Below are positions 11,170 through 20,761 of a stretch of 64,000 nucleotides of DNA, piece by piece (the first letter of the stretch is position 1; the number at the start of each line of letters is the position of its first letter). The stretch lies in the NCBI RefSeq assembly GCF_030052815.1, contig NC_079501.1, forward strand, positions 97,170,190 to 97,234,189. The letters run 5' to 3'. The stretch is from Hevea brasiliensis. Lineage: Eukaryota; Streptophyta; Magnoliopsida; Malpighiales; Euphorbiaceae. The translations under genes were made by a program, and so were the position numbers. The notes under the pieces are model-generated. The model worked only from the letters and a program-made list of their open reading frames with translations. It was not told the DNA's origin and searched no databases.

Positions 11170-13020
11170 ATGAGCGGTGCCGAGGGTCAAAGAGCGGCGA
11201 GTCCTCCTTCCATTCAGTTCTCGTGGTCGTCTGACGAAGAAGAGGTGGTCGGGCCAAGCGCGCAAAAGAACTTCCTAGGGTCTCCGTTCCAGCTCGGGGG
11301 CGGATCGGACCATCAAGGCACGTACCTTCTTTAGGGAGGGAGAATCTCCCTATGGACGAGTTGCCATTGATCCTGCAAGAGTCCAATCTGCAATCATTCA
11401 GCCAGGAGTACAATATTCGTCCTGATTCGTACGAACTTATCCGGTGTCACGGCGATCACCGAGCCGATCACTTCTTTGAAGAGAATGACCTGGTTATGGT
11501 ATACGAGGAACAGTTAAAGGCCGGTCTTCGGTTCCCTCTGGATGACTTCTAAAAGGAGGTCCTAAAACTTCACCGAGTGTGCATTGCTCAAGTTCACCCT
11601 AACTCGTGGCGGATCTTAGTAGCCTTCCGAGGCCTATGCCGAGCTAAGGGAATCAGACCTACGGCTAAGGTGTTCGCCGAACTACACAGGCTAACTCGCC
11701 GAAAGGATGACGAGCACTGGTTCTTTCAGGCGAAGCCTCATTGCGGGCTCTTCACCGATCTGCCCTCCTCCCTTAAAAATTGGAAGAACCGCTTCTTTAT
11801 TCTGAGGAGCAAAAATCTGACCTGCTTTGAGGACTTCCCTCGTAGCTGGTGGCACCAGGGGCCCTTGCTTCCGAAGCGCATAACCCTAAACCAGGAGGAA
11901 AGCTTGATAGTGATGGATCTGAAGAATCAGGCTGCCACTCAAAAGTATTCCTGTTTAGATGCGGTGATTGCCGAGCTGCACCATTGGACCTTACAGCTGC
12001 TCACCGGCCAAGATCGCGAACTTCCGCTCTCTGACCTCGGCACTGATATTTTCTACATCTCAGATCTCAGGACCTTAGCGATCTCATTGACCTCTTCTTT
12101 GTGCAGGTATAGTGGGTGATGAGGGTTCTAGGAAGCAGAAGAAAGAAAGAGAGATCTCCCGGAAAGTAAAGGAGATGAAGCGTTCGGAAATGCTTCGAAC
12201 TCCCGGCCATGAACCAGGGGAGACGCAAGGAGGCCCGTCCCGACCTTCGGGGCCGCCGATCACTGAAGCTGTCCGATCTCCTCCTCAACAGGAAGAGCCG
12301 GCTCTACCTCCTCCAGCTGCTCTAAGCACAGAAAGGGGTCCTTCTCAATCTTCTGTGAGAGCCTCTTCTCGTGGTGCTCAAACGTTGATCGAGTCCCTGA
12401 AGAATAACCGGACTGTCCGGGAGAACCCCAGTTTTGCCAAAGTTTTGGGGTCTTCCATCTGCCTTCGGGAGGATCGGGACAGGCTATCCCCGGATAGCCT
12501 TGACGATATCTTGACTCGATCCATGAGCCTGAACGTGGAGTGTCTGGTGAACCAGACCATAGTTCGGGAAAAGGCTCATCGCCTGGGCAAGGAAATCGAG
12601 AAGAAGAATCAGGAAATGACTTCCCTCCGATCCCAACTCGCATCCGCTCAGGATTACATATCTCAAGTTGAGGGGCGGGCGAAGTTCTATGAAGACAGGC
12701 TGGCCGAACAGAATCATGTTCTGGCTGAAAGGGATCGTGCTCTCGGGGAAGTCCAGGCGCTCCGGGCCAATGAAGCTTCTCAGGTCGCTCAACTTATCGA
12801 GGAGCTTAAGGCGAAAGACGAAGAGATGGTGACAGGGATAGCTGGTGCCTATGTGAATGCTCACAAGGACCTCTTGACCGAACTCCAGAAGCGTTACCCA
12901 GAAGAGGACTTCTCTTGGATGGCCGACCTGGCTCCCGGGGGCGAGGGTGAGGATAGTGAAGAGGAAGGAGAGGATGAGCGAAATGTAGATCAGGCTGGGG
13001 GTGATCCCCTAGCTGAATAA
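11170..13020 (+). pseudogene. Antisense LTR gene, Transposase_28-like ('putative gypsy-type transposon') protein, left copy
   Basis: The gene is on the strand opposite to gag-pol and wholly inside U3. The start MSGAEGQRAAS lies 165 bases after a TATA box. A conserved core (about 11352-11960) includes LRFPLDDF, VHPNSWRILVAFRGLCRA and LPSSLKNWKNRFFIL, the pattern of the PF04195 family seen in plant transposon-derived proteins of unknown role. A second block (12112-13020, 302 codons) is proline-rich, then has a long charged coiled coil (about residues 150-245), then an acidic tail ending DPLAE. A likely splice acceptor 'tttgtgcag' at about 12108 joins the two. This copy is broken. There is a frame change between 11280 and 11350, and TAA at 11550-11552 where the right-LTR copy reads TTC in the phrase DDFFKEV. 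Function is unknown. Confidence 0.65.
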
Positions 13021-13579
13021 CTTGTACAAATTTTGCAATGAAATGAAATAGAATACCTTTTTGTTCGATGAATGGTTGTGATCGGAAAATTTCTAAACAC
13101 TTGATTGTCTGAGTATATTGAAACAACTGAAAACTATTATTATCCCAAGTGTGAGGGATCGGAAAATACAACATGCATGAGATTGCTAAACGGGACTTAA
13201 TTGAAAATTTTGGCTTGAACATCTAAGATCGGGATCTTCATTAAACCGGATTAGAACCTTAGCTTGATTATTCCTAAACTTTTAAAAGAGAGGTCGATCA
13301 TAAATATTGGCAGCAAGGTTCTAGTGTTAGTTCAATTTCGTCTGACAAGAGAGATCGGGAATATAGTTAACTGGTCAGGATATTTGACAATTGGCTTGAG
13401 AGATCGGTGAATGATTTGAGAGACCGGTAAGGCTTTAACGGATATGAGAGCTTATCATTGACTCAACTTTCTGTGAAGAGAGATCGGAACCGTGGTTAGA
13501 TGGCAAGGAGAGACTTAGTGCTAGGGATCGGTTTCGAAGTTTATTGATTCTGGGGATCGGCCAAAATATGGTGTCGACA

Positions 13580-13592
13580 GCTGCCCCTCTTT
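13580..13592 (-). other. Polypurine tract (plus-strand DNA primer site)
   Basis: On the element strand this reads AAAGAGGGGCAGC directly before the TGTCGACACC start of the 3' LTR. A purine run abutting U3 is the standard primer site for second-strand synthesis. It confirms the minus orientation. Confidence 0.8.
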
Positions 13593-13739
13593 ACATAATT
13601 TCTATCAAAGGGAAAAGAATTTCCTGTGTAAGAATTATGTAAAGATTCAGACCCATATTTTGGACGATTAAGTGCTCGAAGTTAGGGAACTAAAGCATAC
13701 CTAAATCAGTGACCTAGAGACAGGCAACAGAAGTTAAAA

Positions 13740-14830
13740 GACTAGAAAATTAAAATCAACTTGGATCAAGGAACCAGTGGTCGACAACAGGAAATGTAAC
13801 TTGCTAGAAATTAAAATCGACTTAGATCAAGGAACCAGAGGTCAACAACAAGAAATTTAAATGCGGGAAATTAAAATCAACTTAGATCAAGGAACCAGAG
13901 GTTGATGACGGGAAATTTAAATGCAGGAAATTAAAATCAACTTAGATCAAGGAACCAGAGGTTGATAACGGGAAATTTAAATGCAGGAAATTAAAATCAG
14001 CAGGAAATTTAAATGCGGGAAATTAAAATCAACTTAGATCAAAGAACCAGAGGTTGATAACAGGAAATTTAAATGCGGAAAATTAAAATCAACTTAGATC
14101 AAGGAACCAGAGGTTGATAACAGGAAATTTAAATGCGGGAAATTAAAATCAACTTAGATCAAGGAACCAGAGGTTGATAACAGGAAATTTAAATGCGGGA
14201 AATTAAAATCAACTTAGATCAAGGAACCAGAGGTTGATAACAGGAAATTTAAATTGCAAGAAATTAAAATCAACTTAGATCAAGGAACCAGAGGTTGATA
14301 ACAGGAAATTTAAATTGCAAGAAATTAAAATCAACTTAGATCAAGGAACCAGAGGTTGATAACAGGAAATTTAAATGCGGGAAATTAAAATCAACTTAGA
14401 TCAAGGAACCAGAGGTTGATAACAGGAAATTTAAATTGCAAGAAATTAAAATCAACTTAGATCAAGGAACCAGAGGTTGATAACAGGAAATTTAAATGTG
14501 GGAAATTAAAATCAACTTAGATCAAGGAACCAGAGGTTGATGACAGGAAATTTAAATTGCAAGAAATTAAAATCAACTTAGATCAAGGAACCAGAGGTTG
14601 ATAACAGGAAATGTAAATTGTAGGAAATTAAAATCAACTTAGATTAAGGAACCAGAGGTTGATAACAGGAAATTTAAATGCGGGAAATTAAAATCAACTT
14701 AGATCAAGGAACCAGAGGTTGATAACAGGAAATTTAAATGCGGGAAATTAAAATCAACTTAGATCAAGGAACCAGAGGTTGATAACAGGAAATTTAAATT
14801 GCAGGAAATTAAAATCGGCAGGAAATTTAA
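13740..14830 (-). repeat. 60/61-bp tandem array in the retrotransposon 3' untranslated region
   Basis: About 18 head-to-tail copies of a 60-base unit contain 'ggaaatttaaatgcgggaaa', 'ttaaaatcaacttagatc' and 'aaggaaccagaggttgataa'. Some units are 61 bases because 'atgcgg' becomes 'attgcaag'. Central units are nearly identical, and the edges (13740-13860 and 14815-14830) are more divergent or truncated. The array sits between the integrase end and the polypurine tract. This interval is known in Tat-lineage elements to be variable and to give rise to satellite repeats. Confidence 0.93.
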
Positions 14831-15009
14831 ATTGCACTCACAAAGCAAGTCTGATCCGGACACAAGAAGTTCTTCCCCGATGAAGTGTACTTAACAAAAT
14901 CCCGAAGACCAATGACGAATGGAGGACGAGTTGCAAAACTTGACCTATGGCCTTGTTTCTTCAAATGCCCCATTTCTGTTTTTCAGATTTTCTCCCGAAA
15001 AGCACTCGC

Positions 15010-15011
<2 letters not shown>

Positions 15012-15057
<46 letters not shown>
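15012..15057. repeat. 46-base T run
   Basis: This is a homopolymer between the 60-bp array and integrase. Further T-rich runs lie at about 15447-15483 and 15618-15644, interspersed with a ~35 bp phrase around 'gccctttcgggttttcac' repeated about five times between 15418 and 15610. No gene is visible in 14831-15642. Confidence 0.9.
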
Positions 15058-15060
<3 letters not shown>

Positions 15061-15642
15061 TTCCCTGCAAATCTCATAGTAAAGTACGTGAGGTTATCAA
15101 TTGTCAAATCTTAATCTTATGGCAAAAATTTTAACTGATTTAATTAGCGCATTAAATAACGAGATTGCAGAAAGATAAATATAAGGGAGAGATAGAAACA
15201 TGGGGAATGAAGTGTGATTTTATTATGGTTTAATATAAACAAGAAAAAGTTTCAAAGAAGAAGGGTACAAGGATAGATCTCACATATTCCCTGTGGCTGA
15301 TTTTGAAATCCCTTAAATGCCATTATTTCAAGTTCTCTGAAGCCTCATGCCGTAACAGTTTCCTCTTCATCCTGGTTTTATGCCCCCCATTCCTCGTTTC
15401 TCCCTTTTGGTTCTTGGGATGCCCTTTCAGGTTTTCACCCCTAGATTTTTTTTTTTTTATTATTTTTTTTTTATTTTTTTTTTTGCTTACTTACTTTTCT
15501 AAGGTGCCCTTTCGGGTTTTCATCCTTCACTCGTTTTACAGAAAGCGCCTCTTCGGGTTTTCGCCTTCTTTCACACATTTTGCTAGGAGCGCCCTTTCGG
15601 GTTTTTACTCCTACCCCTTTTTCTTTTTTTTTTTTTTTTTTT

Positions 15643-16917
15643 TTAGGCATAATATTTTCTGACGGTGTCAGCATTCACAGGTCTCAGAAACTCTTCACCG
15701 TCCATGTGGGTCAAGATCAAGGCTCCTCCAGAAAATGCCTTTTTAACCACATAGGGTCCCTCGTAGGTTGGTGACCATTTGCCCCGGGGATCGTTTTGAT
15801 TCGACAGCACTTTCTTCAGAACTAGGTCCCCGGTTTGGAATTTGCGCGAGCGAACATTTCTGTCAAATGCTCTAGCCATTCTCATCTGGTATAACTGCCC
15901 ATGACATGCTGCTGCTAACATTTTCTCATCAAGCAAGTTTAACTGATCCAACCTTGACTGGATCCATTCTGACTCATCAATTCCTGACTCCTTCAGAATC
16001 CTTAGGGAAGGAATTTCAACTTCAATAGGCAATACTGCTTCCATGCCGTAAACCAGCGAGTATGGAGTTGCCCCGGTTGAGGTTCTCACGGAAGTTCGGT
16101 ATGCGTGGAGAGCGTAAGGAAGCATATCATGCCAATCCCTATACGTGACCGTCATTTTCCGGATTATCCTCTTGAGGTTTTTGTTTGCAGCTTCCACCGC
16201 TCCATTCATCTGGGGACGGTATGGGGAGGAATTGAGGTGTCGGATTTTATATTGATCACACAATTTCTGAATCCTCGGACCATTCAGATTCTTAGCGTTA
16301 TCGGTGACGATTTCATTAGGGAGGCCATGCCGGCAGATAATATTGCTTCTGAGAAATTTGAGAAACGTATTCTGTGTGATATGCGCATAGGATGTCGCCT
16401 TGACCCACTTGGAGAAATAGTCGATGGCCACAAGGATGAATCTGTGTCCATTGGATGCCTTGGGATTTATGGGACCAATCACATCGATGCCCCACATTGC
16501 GAAAGGCCATGGTGAGACGAGGTTGAACAACTTGTGAGGTGGCACATTGATTGGATCGGCATAGATTTGACACTTATGGCATTTTCGGAAATACTGGACG
16601 CAATCCTTTTTCATTGTGGTCCAAAAATACCCACGTCGCACGATTTGCTTAGCCATCATGTGCCCATTGGCATGGGTTGCACAATTTCCTTCATGAGTCT
16701 CAAAAAGGATTTTCTTCGCCTCCTTTGCATCCACACATCTCAATAATTCGCCGTTGGAGCTCCTCTTGTATAGGGTTTCTCCACTGGGGAAGTATCCCAA
16801 TGCTAATCTTCGAATCATCTTCTTTTCATTCTTGCTTGCCCCCAAAGGGAATTCTGCAGTTCTCTGAAGAGACCAGGTTTTCATGATACCAAGGCTTTCT
16901 ATCGGGCTCTTCTTCAA
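15643..16917 (-). CDS. Retrotransposon integrase (pol C-terminus)
   Basis: This 424-codon frame inserts the cDNA into chromosomes. An N-terminal HHCC-type zinc finger is visible (HEGNCATH, then CHKC). The DDE core follows, with D in IDVIGP, D in TDNAKNL and E in GAVEAANKN. After that come the conserved YRPQMNG and HAYRTSVRTSTGATPYSLVYG, and a C-terminal GKWSPTYEGPYVV (GPY/F module). It ends RKYYA. The first ~40 codons overlap the previous frame. The conserved reading crosses from the 16826-17089 frame into this one near 16880, so a single-base-type frameshift separates integrase from RNase H. The three acidic residues are present. Confidence 0.92.
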   Translation of the reverse strand: MKKSPIESLGIMKTWSLQRTAEFPLGASKNEKKMIRRLALGYFPSGETLYKRSSNGELLRCVDAKEAKKILFETHEGNCATHANGHMMAKQIVRRGYFWTTMKKDCVQYFRKCHKCQIYADPINVPPHKLFNLVSPWPFAMWGIDVIGPINPKASNGHRFILVAIDYFSKWVKATSYAHITQNTFLKFLRSNIICRHGLPNEIVTDNAKNLNGPRIQKLCDQYKIRHLNSSPYRPQMNGAVEAANKNLKRIIRKMTVTYRDWHDMLPYALHAYRTSVRTSTGATPYSLVYGMEAVLPIEVEIPSLRILKESGIDESEWIQSRLDQLNLLDEKMLAAACHGQLYQMRMARAFDRNVRSRKFQTGDLVLKKVLSNQNDPRGKWSPTYEGPYVVKKAFSGGALILTHMDGEEFLRPVNADTVRKYYA

Positions 16918-17245
16918 TCATGAAGCAATATGCTGGCTCACTTCTTGCTTTAATCTTCAATGTCTGAATCATCTGACCCTCTTCGATTTGAGCCATAACA
17001 GCTAGAGTAGCTAAGGCATCAGCAAATTGATTCTTGTCCCTACTAAGGTGAGTGAAAGAGATTTCTTCGAATTTCTTGATCAGCTCCAATAGGTACTTCT
17101 GATACGGGATTAGCTTGGGATCCTTGGTTTGCCATTCTCCCTTGACTTGATAAATAATCGTACGAGTCTCCGTATACCTCCGACTTCACGATTTTCATTT
17201 CGATGGCGCTGTAGACCCATCACACAAGCTTCAGATTCGCGACGT
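16826..17245 (-). pseudogene. Second (archaeal-type) RNase H domain, frame-broken
   Basis: Tat-lineage elements carry an extra RNase H after the usual one. Its beginning is the end of the RT frame (WEMYFGH, then GGVLISPDG). The middle (17230-17100) shows EACVMGLQ and KSEVYGDSY in changing frames. The end, in the 16826-17089 frame, reads LELIKKFEE, FTHLSRDKNQFADALATLA. At least two frame changes fall between 17245 and 17110. The first catalytic aspartate (usually YVDG) is replaced by F-G in YFGH. Activity of this copy is therefore unlikely. Confidence 0.75.
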
Positions 17246-19064
17246 TGTTGGTGCAACAAATCTCAACTTAACGGCTATCGGGAAGTGCTTTCCATCCGGG
17301 GATATCAATACGCCTCCAATTCCATTCGGACAAATTGACAAATGGCCGAAATACATTTCCCATACATCGGCTGGCCCCTCTTCTTCGCAGTCCACTTCAT
17401 TAATATGCTCATCAGGGAACTCAAAATCCAGAGCTTCATAATCCTGGATAGGATTTTCTGCTAGGAGGTCAGCAATCACGCTACCTTTCACCGCTTTCCG
17501 GGTCATATAGACTATGTCATATTGGGAGAGTATAACCTGCCATTTGGCTATCCTTCCTGGCACGAATAGACTTTTGAATACATATTTGATAGGATCCATC
17601 CTGGAGATGAGCCATGTCTTGTGATTCAACATGTAGTGCTTGAGGCGATTTGCTGTCCAGGCTAACGCGCAGCACATCTTTTCTAAGAAAGAGTACCTTG
17701 ACTCACAATCATTGAACTTCTTACTTAGGTAATAAATAGCCCTCTCCTTTCGCCCGGTATCATCATGTTGTCCCAAAACACATCCCATCGAGTTCTGCTG
17801 GACTGCCATATACAAGATAAGAGGCCTCCCTGCCACGGGTGGGACCAATACTGGTGGTCTTGACAAGTATTGCTTGATCTTCTCAAAAGCCTCTTGGCAA
17901 ACTGAATCCCATTGGGTGGAGTTGTTCTTCCGGAGTAGCCTGAAAATTGGCTCAGCTTTGGCAATGAGATTAGAAATAAATCTCGAAATGTAGTTCAACT
18001 TTCCCAGAAAATTGCGCACCTCCCTTTCTGTTCTTGGGGATGGCATCTCTTGAATAGCTCGAACCTTGTCTGGATCAACCTCTATTCCCCTCTCGCTTAC
18101 TATGAATCCCAACAACTTTCCCGATCTAGCTCCGAATATGCATTTGGCAGGGTTCAGTTTCAACTGGTATTTCCTGAGTCTCTCGAATACTTTCCTCAGT
18201 ACCTGCACATGACTTTCTTCTCCCCGGGATTTGATGATCATATCATCCACATACACTTCCACCTCTTTATGCATCATATCGTGGAATAATGTGACCATTG
18301 CACGCTGGTAGGTAGCACCAGCATTCTTCAACCCAAAAGGCATGACCCGATAGCAAAATACTCCCCATTGAGTGATGAAAGCAGTTTTATCCTTGTCTTC
18401 CTCGTCCATCGGGATCTGATTGTACCCTGATGCCCCATCAATACACGAACACCTGCCCAATCCCGCAGCATTGTCAACTAACACATCAATGTGAGGGAGA
18501 GGGAAATCGTCTTTCAAGCTCGCTTTATTGAGATCCCTGTAATCGACGCATACCTGAACTCTCCCGTATTTCTTCATTACCGAGACCACATTAGCTATCC
18601 TTTGGGGATATTTGACCACTTCCAGGAACCCAGCGTCATACTGTTTCTTGACTTCATCCCGAACTTTGAGCAGTGTGTCGGGATTCATTCTTCTTAACTT
18701 CTGCTTTACCGGGACTGTCCCTGGAATTAGAGGAATTTTGTACGTCACTATCTGGGGGTCCAGACCCACCATATCATCATAGCTCCAGGAAAATACGTTG
18801 AGGAATTCTTTAAGCAGACTGATCATATCTCCCAATTCTTCACTCTCCACTACCTTGAATTCCCTTTTTACTTCTTCTGTGCCTAAATTTATGGTGCGCG
18901 TTTCGTCTCCACAAGGCACGAGGGAGGGCTCATCCTTTTCACTGTCTTCTTGTGTAGGGTCTTCCTCAGAATTATTTGAAGTAATGGCAGTTATGGGGAT
19001 TTCAAAATTAACCAGAGGAATCTCTGAATCTATTGGATTATTAGGTGTTAATTGATGAATAGTC
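17231..19064 (-). CDS. Reverse transcriptase and first RNase H (pol exon 2)
   Basis: The frame is open from a splice acceptor at 19064/19065 down to 17231. RT motifs in order are VCVDYRDLNKAS, FPLPHIDVLVDN, GYNQIPM, YRVMPFGLKNAGATYQR, the catalytic YVDDMI, and KLLGFIVSERGIEVDP. The connection and first RNase H follow (RAIYYLSKKF, LEKMCCALAW, RIAKWQVILSQYDI, IADLLAENP). The RNase H position normally holding the first catalytic Asp reads LYMAVQQN, which is the degenerate state usual for Tat elements. The frame runs into the second RNase H and is cut by a frameshift near 17245. There is no ATG near the start, and translation must come through the spliced pol message. Confidence 0.9.
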
Positions 19065-19238
19065 CTGAATGAATAAAAAAATGTATTATAAGGATGGAAT
19101 TCAAAAGAAAGAGAGAATTGGATTTAAAATGCGCTATTAATTCATTAACGTTTGTGCCATAAGAAAAGGTCCATTTACAGTATTACACTTGTCACCATGG
19201 ACAAAATGATCAAGTGTAGATAACCAAAGGTACTTTAC
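19065..19238 (-). other. Predicted 174-base intron inside pol (protease/RT junction)
   Basis: On the minus strand the upstream exon ends TTCGA at 19239 and is followed by the donor GTAAAG. The intron ends with the pyrimidine-rich acceptor 'ttttttattcattcag' at 19065. Unspliced RNA hits a TAA immediately. Splicing joins the two long frames in phase with no stop, giving a continuous reading through LVNFEIPIT and SLVPCGDET into RT. An intron between protease and RT is a known trait of Ogre elements. Confidence 0.75.
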
Positions 19239-20761
19239 TCGAAATTGAGTACAGGGATGTCCTCGGTCGTCCAGTTGTTCAGCTCTTGCCCCTCAGTCAT
19301 TGGCGAGACTAGGGCCTCATACAAGGAATCCAGTTGGATGACATCTATGGATGGATCATCGGGTGATTCTTCTGTATTTGCCGGATGTTGAATGACCGGT
19401 TTAGTGAAGATCTCCGTAATTCTCGGGACTACTTTCATCTTTCCCATTTTCCGATCGAACCTTTGATCCCGGAGCATTTTCCTCATCCAGAAATGCCCAT
19501 CCATAAGGGCATCTTCCTCATAACCCAAACCGCAGCGCCTACCTTCCGATAGCCGGTATGGGTTCAACGATTCTCGTAATGTGGCGCCAGGCCTTTGCCT
19601 TCTTCGCACTCCACTCCTTGTCATTATTTTGGCTACCATAGCCATAGCCCCTCCATTTCCTGAGATGGTTTCTTATAACTCGAGGGCTTGAAAGGAGCTT
19701 TCTAATGACTCCTCAGCTGCCTCCACATAGGGAAGTGATTGCGGTTTGGTGACTAGCAAGGCCTCCTCTCCTTTTACTGTGACGATTTTGCTGTCCATGA
19801 TGTATTTTATTTTCTGGTGCAGAGTTGAGGGAACGGCGTTCGCAGAAAGGAACCATGGCCTCCCCAACAACATAGTGTAGGCCGGCTCAATGTTCATCAC
19901 CTGGAATGTGACGTTGAAAGTGCATGCGCCAATCTGAAGCGGCAAGTCAATATCTCCCAACACTTCTCTTCTGGTACCGTCAAAGGCTCTTACCACCATA
20001 GCACTTTGACGTATGTACGATTGGTCAACTGGCAACTTAGCTAAGGTAGCGCTAGGGAGTACATTGAGAGCTGACCCGTTATCAATAAGTACCTTGGCTA
20101 CTATACAACCCTTACACTTCACTGTTACATGTAGGGCCTTAGTGTGCCTTAAACCCACAGGGTCTATCTCGTCCTCCGAGAAAGTAACAAAGCTGGATGC
20201 CTGGATTTGTCCCACTATCTTCTCAAACTGCTCCGAAGTAATGTCGGGGTTTACAAAGGCCTGATCCAGGATTCTCTGCAAGGTTTGTCGGTGCACTTCC
20301 GAACTCAAGATCAGCGATAACAGCGAAATTCGGGCAGGAGTTTTCCTCAACTGCTTCACCACATCATACTCGCTCTGTTTCATTATTTGGAGCAGCAGTT
20401 CCTCCTCTTTTTTATGCTCAGCAGGCTCTGCTTCCTCTGTCTTCTCAACCTCCTCTTCAGTGTTCTTCAATGACTCTCCCATTCTTACTTTCCCTTTTCT
20501 CTTTTCTTTTTCTTCGTTACTGTAACACCTCCCACTTCGAGTTATGAACTCGACCTCTTGCTCAAGGGAGGAGGGCTTTGTGGTAGTGACGGGTTGGGGA
20601 TCGATCTGGGGAGTAGCACTGGTGGTAGGTCCAGCATAAGTCATCTGAAAGTGTGCATGAGGAGTGAAACATGGCTTAGGAGGTGCCGGCGGTGAAGTAA
20701 GGCTAGGAGCTGCATCGCTTGACGCGCTCCTTGAGTGAAGACTTGGAAATTGTAGTTCCAA
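19239..20761 (-). CDS. Retrotransposon aspartic protease and G-patch-like segment (pol exon 1)
   Basis: The frame starts near 20761 with a proline- and glutamate-rich linker (GRCYSNEEKEKRKGK). It contains the retropepsin-type region: KVLIDNGSALNVLP with the catalytic Asp in D-N-G-S, then VRAFDG, GDIDLPLQIG and MLLGRPWF. At 19673-19675 a TAA interrupts the same frame. Immediately after it the frame continues with ISGNGGAMAMVAKIM and a glycine/arginine-containing stretch resembling the G-patch that follows protease in Tat elements, then an acidic tail, to the intron donor at 19239. Whether the TAA is a mutation or read through is unknown. The first residues overlap the end of gag in another frame (20641-20761). 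Confidence 0.8.

Larger units (their letters stand above)
7791..13579 (-). repeat. Left LTR (3' LTR of the minus-strand element), 5789 bp
   Basis: It begins with TG at 7791 and ends with CA at 13579. On the element strand, U3 runs from 13579 down to about 9610, and R-U5 from there to 7791, judged from the minus-strand TATA box at 9629-9636. U3 carries a plus-strand (antisense) gene at 11170-13020. The U5 side carries a tandem array of hairpin-forming units (8185-8630). The words GAGATCGG/CCGATCTC are scattered through the whole LTR. This is the cleanest of the three LTR copies in the window. Confidence 0.93.

Noticed and set aside
13740..14830. CRISPR-like regular repeats
   Set aside because: Units are head-to-tail with no unique spacers, in a plant retrotransposon. 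It is an ordinary tandem array.
15303..15662. 119-codon frame full of Phe between the tandem array and integrase
   Set aside because: It is caused by T runs and a repeated pyrimidine-rich phrase on the non-coding strand of the element. No family resemblance.
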